Shown: positions 50,891-63,003, counted from the stretch's first letter. The stretch is 64,000 nucleotides of DNA from Apostichopus japonicus (GCF_037975245.1 NC_092563.1:21107594-21171593), one strand, 5' to 3'. Notes: generated by a model from the sequence alone, not told the origin. Program-made: numbers and translations.

Positions 50891-51680
50891 TATTTTTGAT
50901 TTGTGAGACGTAACTTGGCAGTTAAGTTTGTGTCCCCTTTAAGATACAGTAGTTCTGCCCACCTATTAATAGCGTGAACACTTTGACGCCCGGTTGTCCT
51001 TTCTAGGAAAGATTCCTTGACATGTGGCCTGTAGTTAGATTTTTGATTTGTGAGATGTAACTTGGCAGTTAAGTTTGTGTCCCCTTTAAGATACAGTAGT
51101 TCTGCCCACCTATTAATAGCGTGAACACTTTGACGCCCGGTTGTCCTTTCTAGGAAAGATTCCTTGACATGTGGCCTGTAGTTAGATTTTTGATTTGTGA
51201 GATGTAACTTGGCAGTTTAGTTTGTGTCCCCTTTAAGATACAGTAGTTCTGCCCACCTATTAATAGCGTGAACACTTTGACGCCCGGTTGTCCTTTCTAG
51301 GAAAGATTCCCTCGACATGTGACCTGTAGTTGGGTTTTGATTGGTGAGATGTAACTTGGCAGTTTAGGTTGTGTCCCCTTCAAGATACAGTAGTTCTGCC
51401 CACCTATTAATAGCATGAACATTTTTGACGCCCGGTTGTTCCTTCTAGGAAAGATTCTTCGACATGTGACCTGTAGTTAGGGTTTTGTTTTGTGAGATGT
51501 GACTTGGCAGTTGAGTTTGTGTCCCCTTTAAGATACAGTAGTTCTGTCCGCCTATTAATAGCGTGAACACCTTAACGCCTGGTTGTCCTTTCTACAGTAG
51601 TAAAGATTCTCTTGACATGTGACCCGTAGTTAGGTTTTTATTTTTTTATTTGTGAGATGTGACTTGGCAGTTTAGTTTTC
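50891..51680. repeat. 147-bp tandem array in ATP9 intron
   Basis: Five full and one partial copy of a unit starting GATTTGTGAGATGTAACTTG and including TTTAAGATACAGTAGTTCTG and GACGCCCGGTTGTCCTTTCT. Unit starts at 50898, 51045, 51192, 51339 and 51487 give periods of 147, 147, 147 and 148 bp; the last partial copy begins near 51647 after a small insertion. The first three copies are almost identical and divergence grows to the right. The neighbouring intron sequence is unrelated. Confidence 0.93.
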
Positions 51681-54600
51681 AGATTCCTGAAACTAGAATA
51701 ACATCTAGTCTTGATCTGTAAACATATTATTTCCTGTAGTACATTGCCAAATGCTGTGCCCTTTATTTTCTGTGTTCTCATTGGTAAATCTTTAACACAA
51801 ACATCTTTTAGGGAGTTCTAATTTTGGCTTTATCCACAAAAAAAAATCCTCACAGGGCAAACACAAATTAGTTCCGTTTCCCGCTAACTTGGCAAATATT
51901 TTGACATGTTTCTTCCTGACCCAATTGCGATTGATCTCCACAGTGGTAGTAACTCACAACTCTTTTCTTTCCCTGGGAAGGTTTTGGTGATTTCCAGGGT
52001 CAACAGTACCCATTCACACTCCTCAATAATATGTTGCTCCATATTTGTTTGCATGCTAAACACAGTGCAGTTTTCTGATGATGTAATTCAAATTACTTTT
52101 TCCTCACAGTGTACCCATTTCTTCATAATCTGTGCCACTTACGTACAAGGATGTTCGTGAAAAGAGGAAATAAAATATCAGACAGTATGCAGTTAATATC
52201 TGCCGCCATTTGCCAGTCAAAAATTTTGGAAGTCAACTTATTTTAACTTTTTTTTTTGGCAGCCTTGTAAAAAACTTTATATATATACGGTATTGCAATT
52301 ACCCCAAGGAGAAATTATGAACGAACTTATGACTTTTTGTCATTGTTTGACGGGTGAATGCCAGGGTGGGGGGGGGCTGGGGGTCAGTGAAAGGAGGGAG
52401 AATATGCAGGAAAGTGGCAGGCGGGGACTTGGGATGTTCTACTAGGGGAAGACCTTACTGTACAAGCATTGCAGCATATATTTTGGACTATGTACACATG
52501 GTTTCATGTTCTTCCTGATTCCTTTGTGTAGGATATTATTGATCTAGATATGTCTGCAGATAAATCAATCACACAGTCTTCTAATCCATTCTCTGTGCTT
52601 TCACACAATTGTTGTTTTGAATCGAGTTTCTGTCTCCCAATGTTGCTCAGATTCGAGTGGACGAATGGTCATTGCGACCAATTCAGATTTCATTGACAAA
52701 TAGAAAAGAGCTATAAATATAAAAGCTACTGTTTGGGGTGTGGGTTGGGATAAGGGGGGTGGGAGTGAGGGGGAATGGAACTCAAAAAAAATATTCAATA
52801 CAGAGGATTTATGTTCCAAGATCTGTTCTTCTCTTCATTTGAAGCCAACAATTTCTTCTCTGGATCTTATTGGTTCTTTAAAAAAACTGCATCAGTCAAT
52901 GTTTTATGGGTTACATCAATACCTCATCTCTGGTAAACCATGTTTTGCTGATATTTGTAAAACAGACACGTCCCTGCCATGCACTGGTGCTGCGTGCAAA
53001 CATGTTGCGCTAATTACACTTCTGAGGAAATTAATTTTCTTGAGTTATTGAAAGTCACCGTGAGCTATTGAACAATATTCTGCTTTGTCATAGAGTCCAT
53101 GTGACATATATATCGATAATTTTTTTTTTTCACGTTTGTATGAAATGATAATAAAACACCTGCAGCACATTTCTGGGAAATGTTCCTTATAAACAAAAAT
53201 TGCCTCACTTTGATGAAAAGCTATGCAGTGATGTTTATCCATTTCTGTAGTAATGTGGTAATAGTATTCAACAAGTCATTACTGTCAAAATGGAAAAGAT
53301 TAATTGGTTCTGCTTTTGAGCAAATAAACTTTTTCACACCTCCGATGTGATGGTCCGCTAGACGGATTTTATTTGCTCCTTTGAAACCATGCTTCCGCCT
53401 GAAAGGGTTGGGAACAGTCTAAGAATGGTGTTTACTCATCAAACCAGGTTCCTACAATTAGTAGTTCATACAAATACAACAAAACATAAAACTAAAAAAA
53501 AAACTGGCAAAGAATGAGAGTTTTGAGAGAAACCACACAGGTTGACTGTCTGTGTTTCATTATCTTTGATGTCCCCTTAAAGCAGCCTTCAGGCAATTTT
53601 TTCATTCTGCTTCTGAAAAATCAGGACTTTTGGAGACAAAATTGAGCAGTAGTACAATTCTGAGGGTATGATAATATGATTTAAAATGTTGCTATTAAAA
53701 TGACATGTATTTTGCCAATTGTGTTATACAGTGAAACTCTAAAAGAAATCAGTCAGTCAATTAAATTACATTATTTGTGCTGAGTTGTAAATTTGCAACA
53801 GAATTGAAATCAACAGAAATGAAATGATTTTCTCAGTTTTTGCTTAAATTCTAAACTAGTGAGATCCTCGCGGTGTTAAATGGAGGTGTAGTCTTAATGT
53901 TGTTTGATATGTCATATATCTTAACAATTCAAATATGTCGGATAATGTTGACAAAACCTCCATGTTATAGTCGTATCATGAAATTCTGCTCTGTTGTATC
54001 CGAGAATATTAATTGTTTCTCTTTGCAAAAATAACATAAAGACTCAAAGGATAAACAGGGAAGGACCTGATTTCTTTTGTTAGAGTAGTGGTTCCTCTTT
54101 CGCTTTTGAGCTCTACAAGTTAATTTTCACAGAAGATTTAATTAATGTTACATGTTACAGTACAATGCTGTATACAACATGTATGTATGTGTTAACACAG
54201 TATGCAGTCCTATCCCACTGTATTGCTAGTGCACAGTTTAACCTTGTACGCCTACAGTCTGTAGTCACACTGCATGTTATACAGGGTATAGTAACAAAAT
54301 TGATAAACATATGGTAAGAAGGAAATCAGAGATGACAGAACTGCTGTGTCACATACAGTCTTGTTCTGCCTCTATATATCATGCCTCGCTGGGCGTAATC
54401 ACTTAAATCAGCTTTGCAAGTAAAGTGGACAATTTCATCAAATTGTATAGAATATTACTCAAAATGAGATTGCAAAAATTTGATAAAATTACAGTAAGAC
54501 ACTCTTCCCAGGTTTTATTTTCTTTTAATCATGTGGAAGTTCAAAACTGAGGAGTATAGATTTGATTCAATGCTCAAGAGCTTGCCACCCTTATCTTGTC

Positions 54601-55520
54601 AGTATTAATCACATGTCAAAAACAAACTGGAAAGAAATTTGGTACTTTATACTTCAATATTTGAATGAAACTTAAAGCTATATGTAATATGATATAACTC
54701 TTTATGAAATATTTTGTGGGTATTTTTTAGCATTGGAAAATTTACCAAAATCAACTCAAATAAGCTGCTTTAAATTTTTGCAATAATCATCAGGCCGTCG
54801 TCTGTGTTAAACTTGGATGATTCTTGTCTGCAGGAGAATGTTCATGTAAAGCGTATGAGGCTCATCTTACGGCAGATACGAAGGAATATTGAAGGACGTT
54901 GATAATCGATAAGAAATGCACAGAATGATACAGAACATATATGTAATGTGCAATGTGTGTACAGCACATTACTTAAATGTTATAAACTTTAAAGTGGAGA
55001 GAGGTGTGTCTATGGCTTCGAGTTTCAACAATATCCCCTCCCCTTCCCTCCTCCCCCCTACCACCACAGCCTTCACCGTCCACACTCAATCATCCACATC
55101 CCAGCTCCCACATATCCGTAGAAAATATTCTTGTTTGTGATGGATATATACGTAGGATATACACTCTTTTGTTCATAGAAAGGGATTTTCTTCGGATATT
55201 TCCTTACACTTGAAAAGCCTAAAGTTCTGTGATAATAGTTTTCCACCCAAAGACCTTATTATACACTGGCTCATGCGGTGTGTCCAAATACTGTACAGTA
55301 CCAGTCTATCTACGGCAGCAGGCTACTGGCATTTTATCAAGCTAAGCTGAAAGATATCTCAAAGATAAATTTGAATCTCAGTGTCAAAAATGCATCTGAT
55401 ATAAAGATGTCAGAAAGAATGTACAACACTTAAAAATTGTTCTCTTGTTTAAAATGTTCAGTTTCAAATGGGAAACAAAACCCTTTATTGAATGGCCCAT
55501 CCTGCAAGATATTATCATTG

Positions 55521-55592
55521 CCATACTGTTAGTAATTAACCATACTGTCAGTAATAACTAAACTGTTAGTAATAACCATACTGTCAGTACCA
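55521..55592. repeat. 18-bp tandem repeat, four copies
   Basis: Units of the form CCATACTGT(T/C)AGTAATAA with small changes, inside the large ATP9 intron. Confidence 0.8.
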
Positions 55593-56622
55593 AATTCAGT
55601 GTGGCAGGACACACTCTGAGAAACAGATTCCCTACTAGAGTACTGAACAATTCTTCTCACATAAATGGATTCTTTTGAAGCCTTTCTTAATTCAAAGATT
55701 ACTTAATACTGGCAACAAAGCCCTGTAAGAATGCTAGTCTGGGGGGTGGGTATAGTACCGTAGAAGTGGTTTTCAGTTGCTTACACATCGTCTGGGATGT
55801 GGTTCATTTCCTTGTGAAAAGTCATGTAGCTTAGCGTTTGATATTTGGTTTTTAACGCCTGAGGCAAAGTACAGTTTACAATTAATCAGTTGTTAATAGT
55901 TGACTTCAGATTTGTTATTTGTTACTTTTTTTTATTTAAAAAAAAGAGGAGATCTCAAGTTTGGGCTTAACAGAACCTTTCAGTTAAAATATTTGGCAAA
56001 ACCCTTAATCAAACATTAATCAATCAAGTGGTCCATAGTAGGATTACAGAGGGAGGCTTACGTTATGACTAAATTATTTATTGTGTAGGGACCATCATGG
56101 GGGGGGGAGGGAAAAAAAAGAGTGATCACCACAAGCGTTACATTTTGTGACTGTTATTAACATCATTCCATGGATTCTTTCATTTCCAGAATGATCATAC
56201 TTTCACAAAAAAACAAAAAAAAAACACCCCAAATATTTTTAGTCTGAATTTTTTTTTTTTTTTTGCTTCTTCAAGTTTGGCAGTTTTGCATTATCCTGTT
56301 TTAACCTACCATCTATGAAGGCTAGTGCATGTTGTATTGTATTCTGTGCACTGTGCTCTTCTACATAATAAATGCTATTTCCTTGTTCACCTGTCATCTT
56401 GATCAACTTTCTTCAGTGTATTTGATATTCTTCTGTTGTGAAAACATTTCTGTAATATGTTTAATGTAATATATATGTTAATACCATTTAAAGTTCTTGC
56501 AGTCTTTCTGTAAAGCAACTTGTTTTATTTTCTTGTTTTAAAAATCTCCTTCTCTGTCTTTATCTTGTCATATATTAAACCTCTGTCAAATTTGAAGTAC
56601 AGTAACAATTATCTAGCTCTTA

Positions 56623-56855
56623 AGCCCAGGTCACATCTGCGCGATTCAACACGCGATTCAACTCACAACTAAATCACGCGAATCAGAAAAGTTGCTTCAA
56701 AGAAGTTGCGCTGATTAGGACATTGCTCTATTGCAAATCGACGGCGCAACTTTTATTGCGCAACAAGTTGATACCCGTGTCTAACTACGCGATTCAACCT
56801 TCAATTGTATTGCGAGTTGAATCGCGTGTTGAATCGCGCAGATGTGACCCGGGCT
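56623..56855. mobile_element. Harbinger-type MITE with long TIRs
   Basis: This 233-bp element has terminal inverted repeats of about 43 bp: AGCCCAGGTCACATCTGCGC at the left is the reverse complement of GCGCAGATGTGACCCGGGCT at the right with one mismatch, and the match continues inward through GATTCAACACGCGATTCAAC. It is flanked on both sides by TTA (56620-56622 and 56856-56858), the 3-bp TWA duplication typical of PIF/Harbinger elements. The core has further CGCG/GCGCAAC short repeats. It is CpG-rich compared with its surroundings, which suggests a fairly recent insertion. It lies in the large ATP9 intron. Confidence 0.85.
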
Positions 56856-57273
56856 TTACTGTCAAGTTGTCAACCTATTTATTTGTTGTACAATAGTGTT
56901 TGGTCATTTTGATAGCACTTTCTATGTGTCAATGTTTCAGATTGCTATCAGTAGATGTTCCTTGATATTCTGTAATATGTATTGCACAGAGTTTACTGTT
57001 CTTTGAATCTACAGTACCGTCGTCTTAATTGTAACGTTTGACGTATCCTGTAATGTTATGTTAAATCATTTTATATCATCTTTTAAAGCATTATTTCAAT
57101 TATTTTGGATTATTTACAGCTCACCTGATGATCTCATGTACAATTTTAATAAGGAAACAAATGAAAAGTTTTCAAAAAGGACTGTCGTCGCAAAATTGGA
57201 ACTTTACTGCAGAAAGATAGGATACAACAAAAATTGTGGAGTTAAAATTAACCCACACTTGCAATGAGTGATC

Positions 57274-57775
57274 AAAAAGGATGCAGTGCATTTGTTTAGT
57301 GCACTGTTAGGTTTCAAATTACTTTACCCAGTAGCATAACTACTGTACAAACTCTGTGAGTGGTTTTTCTTTATCGGTTAAGATTCCCTGTACCATAAAC
57401 CCCAAAGTCGGTTGACTGGTATTTCTGTTGAGTTCTTATAATGTATCTATCTGGTCATCCGGTGAGTCTTTTATGTTATTTTATGAACCTCCCTTTATAA
57501 CAATGTATTTTGCACTGCATCCATCATGTAAAAGGATGCAGTGCATTTGTTTAGTGCATTGTTAGGTTTCAAATTACTTTACCCAGTAGCATAACTACTG
57601 TACAAACTCTGTGAGTGGTTTTTCTTTATCGGTTAAGATTCCCTATACCATAAACCCCAAAGTCAGTTGACTGGTATTTCTGTTGAGTTCTTATAATGTA
57701 TCTATCTGGTCATCCGGTGAGTCTTTTATGTTATTTTTATGAACCTCCCTTTATCTCGATGTATTTTGATGTACC
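57274..57775. repeat. 255-bp tandem duplication with hairpin at junction
   Basis: Two adjacent copies of a ~255-bp unit. AAAGGATGCAGTGCATTTGT occurs at ~57276 and ~57531, and both copies continue through the TCTATCTGGTCATCCGGTGA segment to TTATGAACCTCCCTTTAT with few substitutions. The junction contains a perfect 12-bp inverted repeat, TGCACTGCATCC / GGATGCAGTGCA, around an 11-bp loop, with the right arm inside the start of copy 2. The second copy lacks the left arm at its own end. Confidence 0.9.
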
Positions 57776-57998
57776 GTTTATATAATTTAATGAAACATTG
57801 CAGAAGTTCTTAGCTACTTTTTGATCATGATGAATGATTTTACAGTATGGTATCATCATTCTTTTTGCTCTTTGTCTATTTTCTGTACAGGGCAGTATTA
57901 AGACCATCAAACTGAAGTACAGTAATATTGTCAAATGAGAAATCTGTCATTGAAACAAAAAGAAAAACAAAATAAAAAAAAATAAAAAAAGGAAAAGG

Positions 57999-58018
57999 AG
58001 AGAGAGAGAGAGAGAGAG
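57999..58018. repeat. AG microsatellite
   Basis: (AG)10 tract after an A-rich stretch, about 280 bp upstream of the Asp-rich ATP9 exon. Confidence 0.9.
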
Positions 58019-58296
58019 GTGTACAGTAGCCATGGCCCCAACTCGGCTTCGGTATGTGAAACTTTCCACTTTCTCGCACGAAAGCTTTTTCGGGCCGGTA
58101 CACGGGGGTGCAGCAAACTCAGTGTGCATAGCTATCAGTATAAAATCGAATAACTGTGGCAACGGCTTTATCAAATAATATCCTCTCTGACTAAACCACT
58201 TCTTTCCTCTCTCATCTCATGCCCCATTCTGCATGCTCTTTTGTTTACTAAACCCTTGTTTGCACCCTTCTCCTTTTTTTCTCTTTTGGTCAGCAG

Positions 58297-58440
58297 TATC
58301 GGCTCGGATGATGCGCTAGACCCGCTCATCATGGACGATGATCTGTTGGAGAGCGAGAACGATAGTCTGACCAGAAAGGGATCCAAGAAACGGGACATTT
58401 TCTCTAGCTGCTTCTGCTGCATGTCACAGTGTCTGTCAAG
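58297..58440 (+). CDS. ATP9B: ATP9-type P4-ATPase, N-terminal cytosolic exon
   Basis: This exon encodes part of the cytosolic N-terminus of the flippase. It has an acidic stretch (SDDALDPLIMDDDLLESEND), a basic patch (RKGSKKRD) and a Cys cluster (FSSCFCCMSQC). ATP9A and ATP9B have comparable Cys-containing segments (CCEWLRCC- or CTSCCGWL-like) just before the TVWLG motif, so position and character agree with the family. The exon starts at a tandem CAGCAG acceptor; using the first CAG would begin it at 58294 and add one Ser. It ends with the first two bases of an Arg codon (AG), completed by the A at 61584. The donor GTCTCG is weak. The nearby GTAAAC at 58446 would put the next exon out of frame and hit a stop, so the weak site is preferred. 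Confidence 0.82.
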
Positions 58441-59204
58441 GTCTCGTAAACATCATCTTCTTTTTTCCTCCTCCCTCTCTCCATCTCATCATTTCCAGCG
58501 TCTTCCAGTACTAATTAAAAGCAACCGTGTGCTATCAGAACAACCTAACACTCGAAATTGCCGCATTGCTCAGGTCTGCAAACTAACTGGTGTATAGTCT
58601 GGTATCAACTAATATGAAAATGAAAATTTGAAATGTTTCCTTTTTTGACCCAAGAAGTGGAAATCAACTCTACTGATTGTGCCAAATCATTTGCTCTAAA
58701 TAGCAAACTCTCAGCCCTGATTCTTGTATGCTAATCAGGGCATCGTTAGCTATGGTACATTGGGTGTGAAATTGTTATAGACCAATTAGAAGAGATTCTC
58801 TAGTGGGTGAGTGAATCTACACTGTGTAGTAAAGTAAGCTACATTTACACTGTAAAGCACTGCCTCATGCATACCTGTGTATTACCATGGTGAGCTTTTA
58901 AAGTCACTCTGTAACTGGAACTTTGATCCATACAGTACTTCCTTTGAAGGGAAGTTGTTTTTAATTGAGTGTTGCTTACAGTTTCTTGTACCTTTAAATA
59001 GAAGGAGGGTAAATCTGTATTTGAAATACTTCTCAGTTACTGCAATGAGGCTGTGGGGGGGGGGGGGGGCGTGTTGAAGATATTCACCTTACGGTACGCC
59101 ACCTAAGTTGATCTCTAAGTGATAGCAACCCGGTGAATCAGTTCACTACTGTATGCAGTAGAATTCTACATTAGAGAGTAGAGACTCCTTACATCATTAT
59201 GAAT

Positions 59205-59395
59205 TGTCACCCAAGATAGAGCCTGGGCATATGAAAACCCAACAACTTGATCCAATCTCAACCCTACAGTAGTTCCTTTATTACATCGAGAGTTAGAGAC
59301 TGATAGAACGGTAATGTTGATGTTACATCAAAAGTGAGGATCAAAAATCCTTTAGAAAAGGCAAAGATAATACTTATAAATCTCATACATCATCA
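59205..59395 (-). mobile_element. Decayed second copy of the U2-headed retroposon
   Basis: The plus strand here aligns by eye to the copy at 32.95-33.15 kb in the same orientation. Shared blocks include GTC-CCCA, AGA-CCTGGGCA, GAAAACC-AAC, TGATCC, TCTCA-CCC and CATCG. There are weaker matches through the GATGTTACATCA segment, then AAAGG-CAAAGATAATAC, which corresponds to the antisense U2-head block AACAGATACTAC. It has many substitutions and small indels and no recognisable duplication or tail. It lies inside an ATP9 intron, antisense to that gene. Its existence supports a dispersed family over a single snRNA gene. Confidence 0.5.
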
Positions 59396-59952
59396 TGGTG
59401 CTACTAATACCCTGCTTGTATAAGATTCAAGAATACACATATATATTAATTTGCAGTGTGTCTGTACAATAAATACATTCAGACCTATGCTATACATGAG
59501 AAGTACAGTAATTTATAGTACTATGTAAAGTACTATATATAGTATGTGTTTGTGAGCACTATGTATAAAGTATCAGGTGTGCTGTGTAAACTTGCTCATA
59601 TGATTAACCTTTTTTTATAGTGTTGAGAAAAGTAGAAGATGACAATAGACAGAATCTAACCATCGTAGATAAAGACAAGATAAAGTCTTCTTTGTTGTAA
59701 TGAAATGTGAAGCAGGATTGAAAAAGAAACTTTTTTTTTCTATTAAAAAAGGATTAGGGACATGTCATCTGGATCTATTTGGAAGCATTCCAGAGTAATA
59801 ATCCTGACTCACAAATCTGGATTACTGTGTTATGTTTTGACTTGGAAGGATAATTCTCTATTGTATAACTGACTGCATTCTGTTTGGAACACAGGCTTTT
59901 GTTTCATTGTGTCAAGTATTGCCTACACTTTGTAACATACAGTACACAGACA

Positions 59953-60150
59953 TAGTAATAGTACTAGCCTGTAGTACTAGCCTATAGCAGTAGTACTAAC
60001 ATGTAGCACTAGCCTATAGTAGTAGTAGTACTAGCCTAAAATACTAGCCTGTAGTACTAGCCTATAGTAGTAGTACTAGCCTATAGTACTAGCCTATAGT
60101 ACCAGGCTATAGTAGTAGTAGTACTAGCCTATAGTACTAGCCTGTACTAT
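59953..60150. repeat. AGTACTAGCCTATAGT short tandem repeat
   Basis: Irregular array of AGTACTAGCCTATAGT and AGTAGTAGTACTAGCCT units, in an ATP9 intron. Confidence 0.88.
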
Positions 60151-61583
60151 ATATATAGTAACCTGAATGGTTGTTCTGAATCAGTATATTTATACAATTC
60201 TGGATATCAAATGGTTTTGGTATTTTGCCAGATATATTTTTTTGTAGTTTACAGTCTATGATCTATTTGGAATTTTACCATCGTTGAACATTGAACCCTT
60301 TCTGTGTGGACGTTGTGGTTTATGGTTAATGCATGGCTGTATTGTCAAATCTGTGATATTTAACATGGAATCTCATTCCAATAATGAGGAAACGGTAGAA
60401 GATAACAACGTGGATAAGAATATCTTGTTAAAGTAGGTCTCCATGGCAATTTTTCTTTGGAGGACATTAGTTGACATTTATAACAGAACACATACATTTT
60501 ACATGTATCTTTATTATATAATGTCTAAGAAAAGATGCCTTTACAATACAGTTTCATGTTGCTGTTGTATATCAGAACCACTGACTTTTCATTTACTAGT
60601 GTGATGAGGTAGGCTTGGAAGCAGATTCTGTATTGAAATCTATTGGGGTTTGGTAATAAGACTAGGCTACCATTACCAGTAATTCAGTGGTGATATATTG
60701 CGTGAAAATGCTGTCCTGTTATCCACAGCATTTATTTCTCTTGCCGATATGGAAACTAAAACTCCATTCCTTAGCTGACGGTCCTCCTCTTTTACTTCCT
60801 CAAGTCTGTCAAAACCAACCCTTAAGTTGTCATCGTAACTCTCCATTGACGTTTCTAGAAGAAACTTAATACCCACCTCGTCTCAATTTGCATTCTTAAA
60901 GTCTGAGATTGAAAATTCATATATATTTTGTAGAGCTTATGAAATGAATTGGAGTAATCCCTTAAATTTCTATATATCTCAGCAATGGAACAATCTATCC
61001 AGATGGCAGTTGGATGAATGTGTTTCTCTTTGCTTGCTCTGCAATGTATAATTCTTTAAAAGTGAAAAAAAAAAAGAAGCTCTGTTAAAGGTGCATACAT
61101 ACTGTACAGCAACATGCTCTTGATGCTGTCAATGGTATCAACTCGACTTGACAGGCAACATATAAACTGCTTTGAGTTCCGCATAAATGAATCTCTCTCC
61201 CAAGCATAAGGAGAAATAAAAAGCATGAATTAAGTGATGATAAGTCTTAATTCAGTTATAGCTTGCTTGCATTATTTATGCTAGGTCTACTGTAGGTTCA
61301 TCTGGTATGATGAAACTGTACCTGGGATATAGTAATATTATTTCTTGATGGATTGGACCGTCTGTGGTGATATAAGTAATGCTGCAAACTCAAAAGTTTT
61401 GTCCAAATGCAATTGTTCAAGATCTCAAATGTTGTTGCAATGGCAAACAGCTGTTTGTCAAATGGCAGGCACTTCAATATTGATAAATAGCAAATTATAT
61501 TTGATCCTTGAAAAATGTCAAATCTGATAACTAAAAGGTTTTTCTCTCCTCTCTTTTTTCCTCCCATCCCATCCCGGTTACAG

Positions 61584-61734
61584 ATGTTTGGGACGTGTCA
61601 AGTCAAAGTTCACTGGAGAGATGAAGCTGAATCCAAGGAACGTTTGGTTAGGAAGACAAGGACCCCAGGTAGAGAGTTATTCACCCAACAGGATCAGAAA
61701 CCAGAAATACAACATCTTAACATTTTTACCATTG
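61584..61734 (+). CDS. ATP9B: ATP9-type P4-ATPase, exon with VWLG and NQKYN motifs
   Basis: This exon is flanked by acceptor TTACAG and consensus donor GTAAGT. In the frame set by the neighbouring exons it reads CLGRVKSKF, then NPRNVWLG, and later NRIRNQKYNILTFLPL. Vertebrate ATP9 proteins have RTVWLG, a short variable segment, then NNQKYNFFTFLPG or KNQKYNVFTFIPG at this position, directly before TM1. The match is therefore specific to this P4-ATPase class. The VWLG-to-NQKYN segment is the cytosolic approach to the membrane. The exon is 151 bp: one base completing the split Arg codon plus 50 whole codons, so the next intron is phase 0. Longer open frames overlapping here are shadows: the MFGTCQVKV reading from the ATG at 61584 does not match the family. 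Confidence 0.92.
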
Positions 61735-63003
61735 GTAAGTATGAGACTGGTTTCATCATCTCAGGAGTTCCATATCCATGTCTGTTTCTGATAAATGACT
61801 AGTGATGTTGTGTCATCCATGAGGTGTTGTTAACAGAAAGTTTCATAGATTAGACATGATGGAAATGAATTTTAAAAGCTGTTGGTTCACATACAGCACT
61901 AGTAATGCATCATCTTCTGTTAATTCCCTGTCTGTCTATCACACATGGCTCGCACCTTCTGAAAGTTAGGACTGATTTATAATTCATCCACAAATCTCTC
62001 TCTATAGTTTGTTGCCTCTCATTCAGGAATACATAAATTTTCCATGATGCGGAATGGATGTTTTTGTACGTGATTGATATTGCTGATTGGAAATTTTAAA
62101 GTTGGATAAATATACTGGTCAAAAGTTAAGAATGATTTACTCCATTAGTCACCCACAACTCTTTATAATTTGCTCTCTCTCCACTTAGTGCTTTATGATA
62201 AATCTTTCACGCGGAGAATCGACGTTGTGTACTGGATGGATTTTATGATTGGAAATTTAAAGCTGCCCAACTTGTCATAATTTCCCCACATGCGACACCC
62301 TCCCATCACCCTGTATTCTGCTTTGAAATTTCTTAAATCTATCACACAAAGTTGTCACCTTTCAAACTTTAAGCTTGAGTTATTACTAAACACTAACCAT
62401 CTATGATACTCGGTCACTAGCTGAGATAACAGCCTTGCTGTTTTTCTAGTGTCCTTCATATATTAACCTTCCTACTGTAATGTTAGTTTTGTATTAATCT
62501 TGAGAAATAAATATGAAAATTTGAAATTGAAATTGATATTAAACCTCTTCATCTGAAGACTATGGTCAGTTTGGATGACTAAGAGTTTTGTTTGTTTTGA
62601 CAGATATTTTTGAATGCAAATATTTGAAGGTACAATATGTCTATGTATCTTCAGGAATAGTCACATACTGTGCTGCTGGTAGAGCATGGATCACTTCATT
62701 GTTGATACCTGTATATCAATCGCTATCACACCTCACTCTTAATGATAAGATTCAAGACTTGACTACTATTAAACCACACCCAAACACCACCACTCTTACT
62801 TTACTAAGCCATAACTCCTTTTATTAATCTAATGCTACCCTTGTGACTTTCTAAAATTGTACTTCAAGTTTGATGTTATTGTGATGAAGCCATCTCAGTT
62901 TCAATGTGTACCAGTATTTTATTGATAATTAACACTAGAGGCATTGTTTTGTTTATTCATAAAATGATTCACTTCTGTTTTATTTCTCATTCTTGACCTT
63001 CAG

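Larger units (their letters stand above)
48598..58296 (+). other. Large ATP9 intron (9.7 kb), repeat-rich
   Basis: Inferred intron between the putative first exon and the Asp-rich exon. It begins GTGACC and ends at a CAGCAG tandem acceptor. The phases on both sides fit directly (phase 2), so no extra exon is required. It contains a tRNA-like SINE trace near 50.5 kb, a 147-bp tandem array, a short 18-bp tandem repeat, a Harbinger-type MITE and a 255-bp tandem duplication. These are listed separately. Between them I see only AT-rich non-coding sequence. Confidence 0.5.

Noticed and set aside
58171-58422. Minus-strand frame opposite the Asp-rich ATP9 exon
   Set aside because: Antisense shadow of a phase-consistent coding exon.
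61515-61802. 95-codon frame starting MSNLITKRFF across the ATP9 exon
   Set aside because: Wrong frame. The exon's true frame, one base over, matches ATP9 VWLG and NQKYN motifs.
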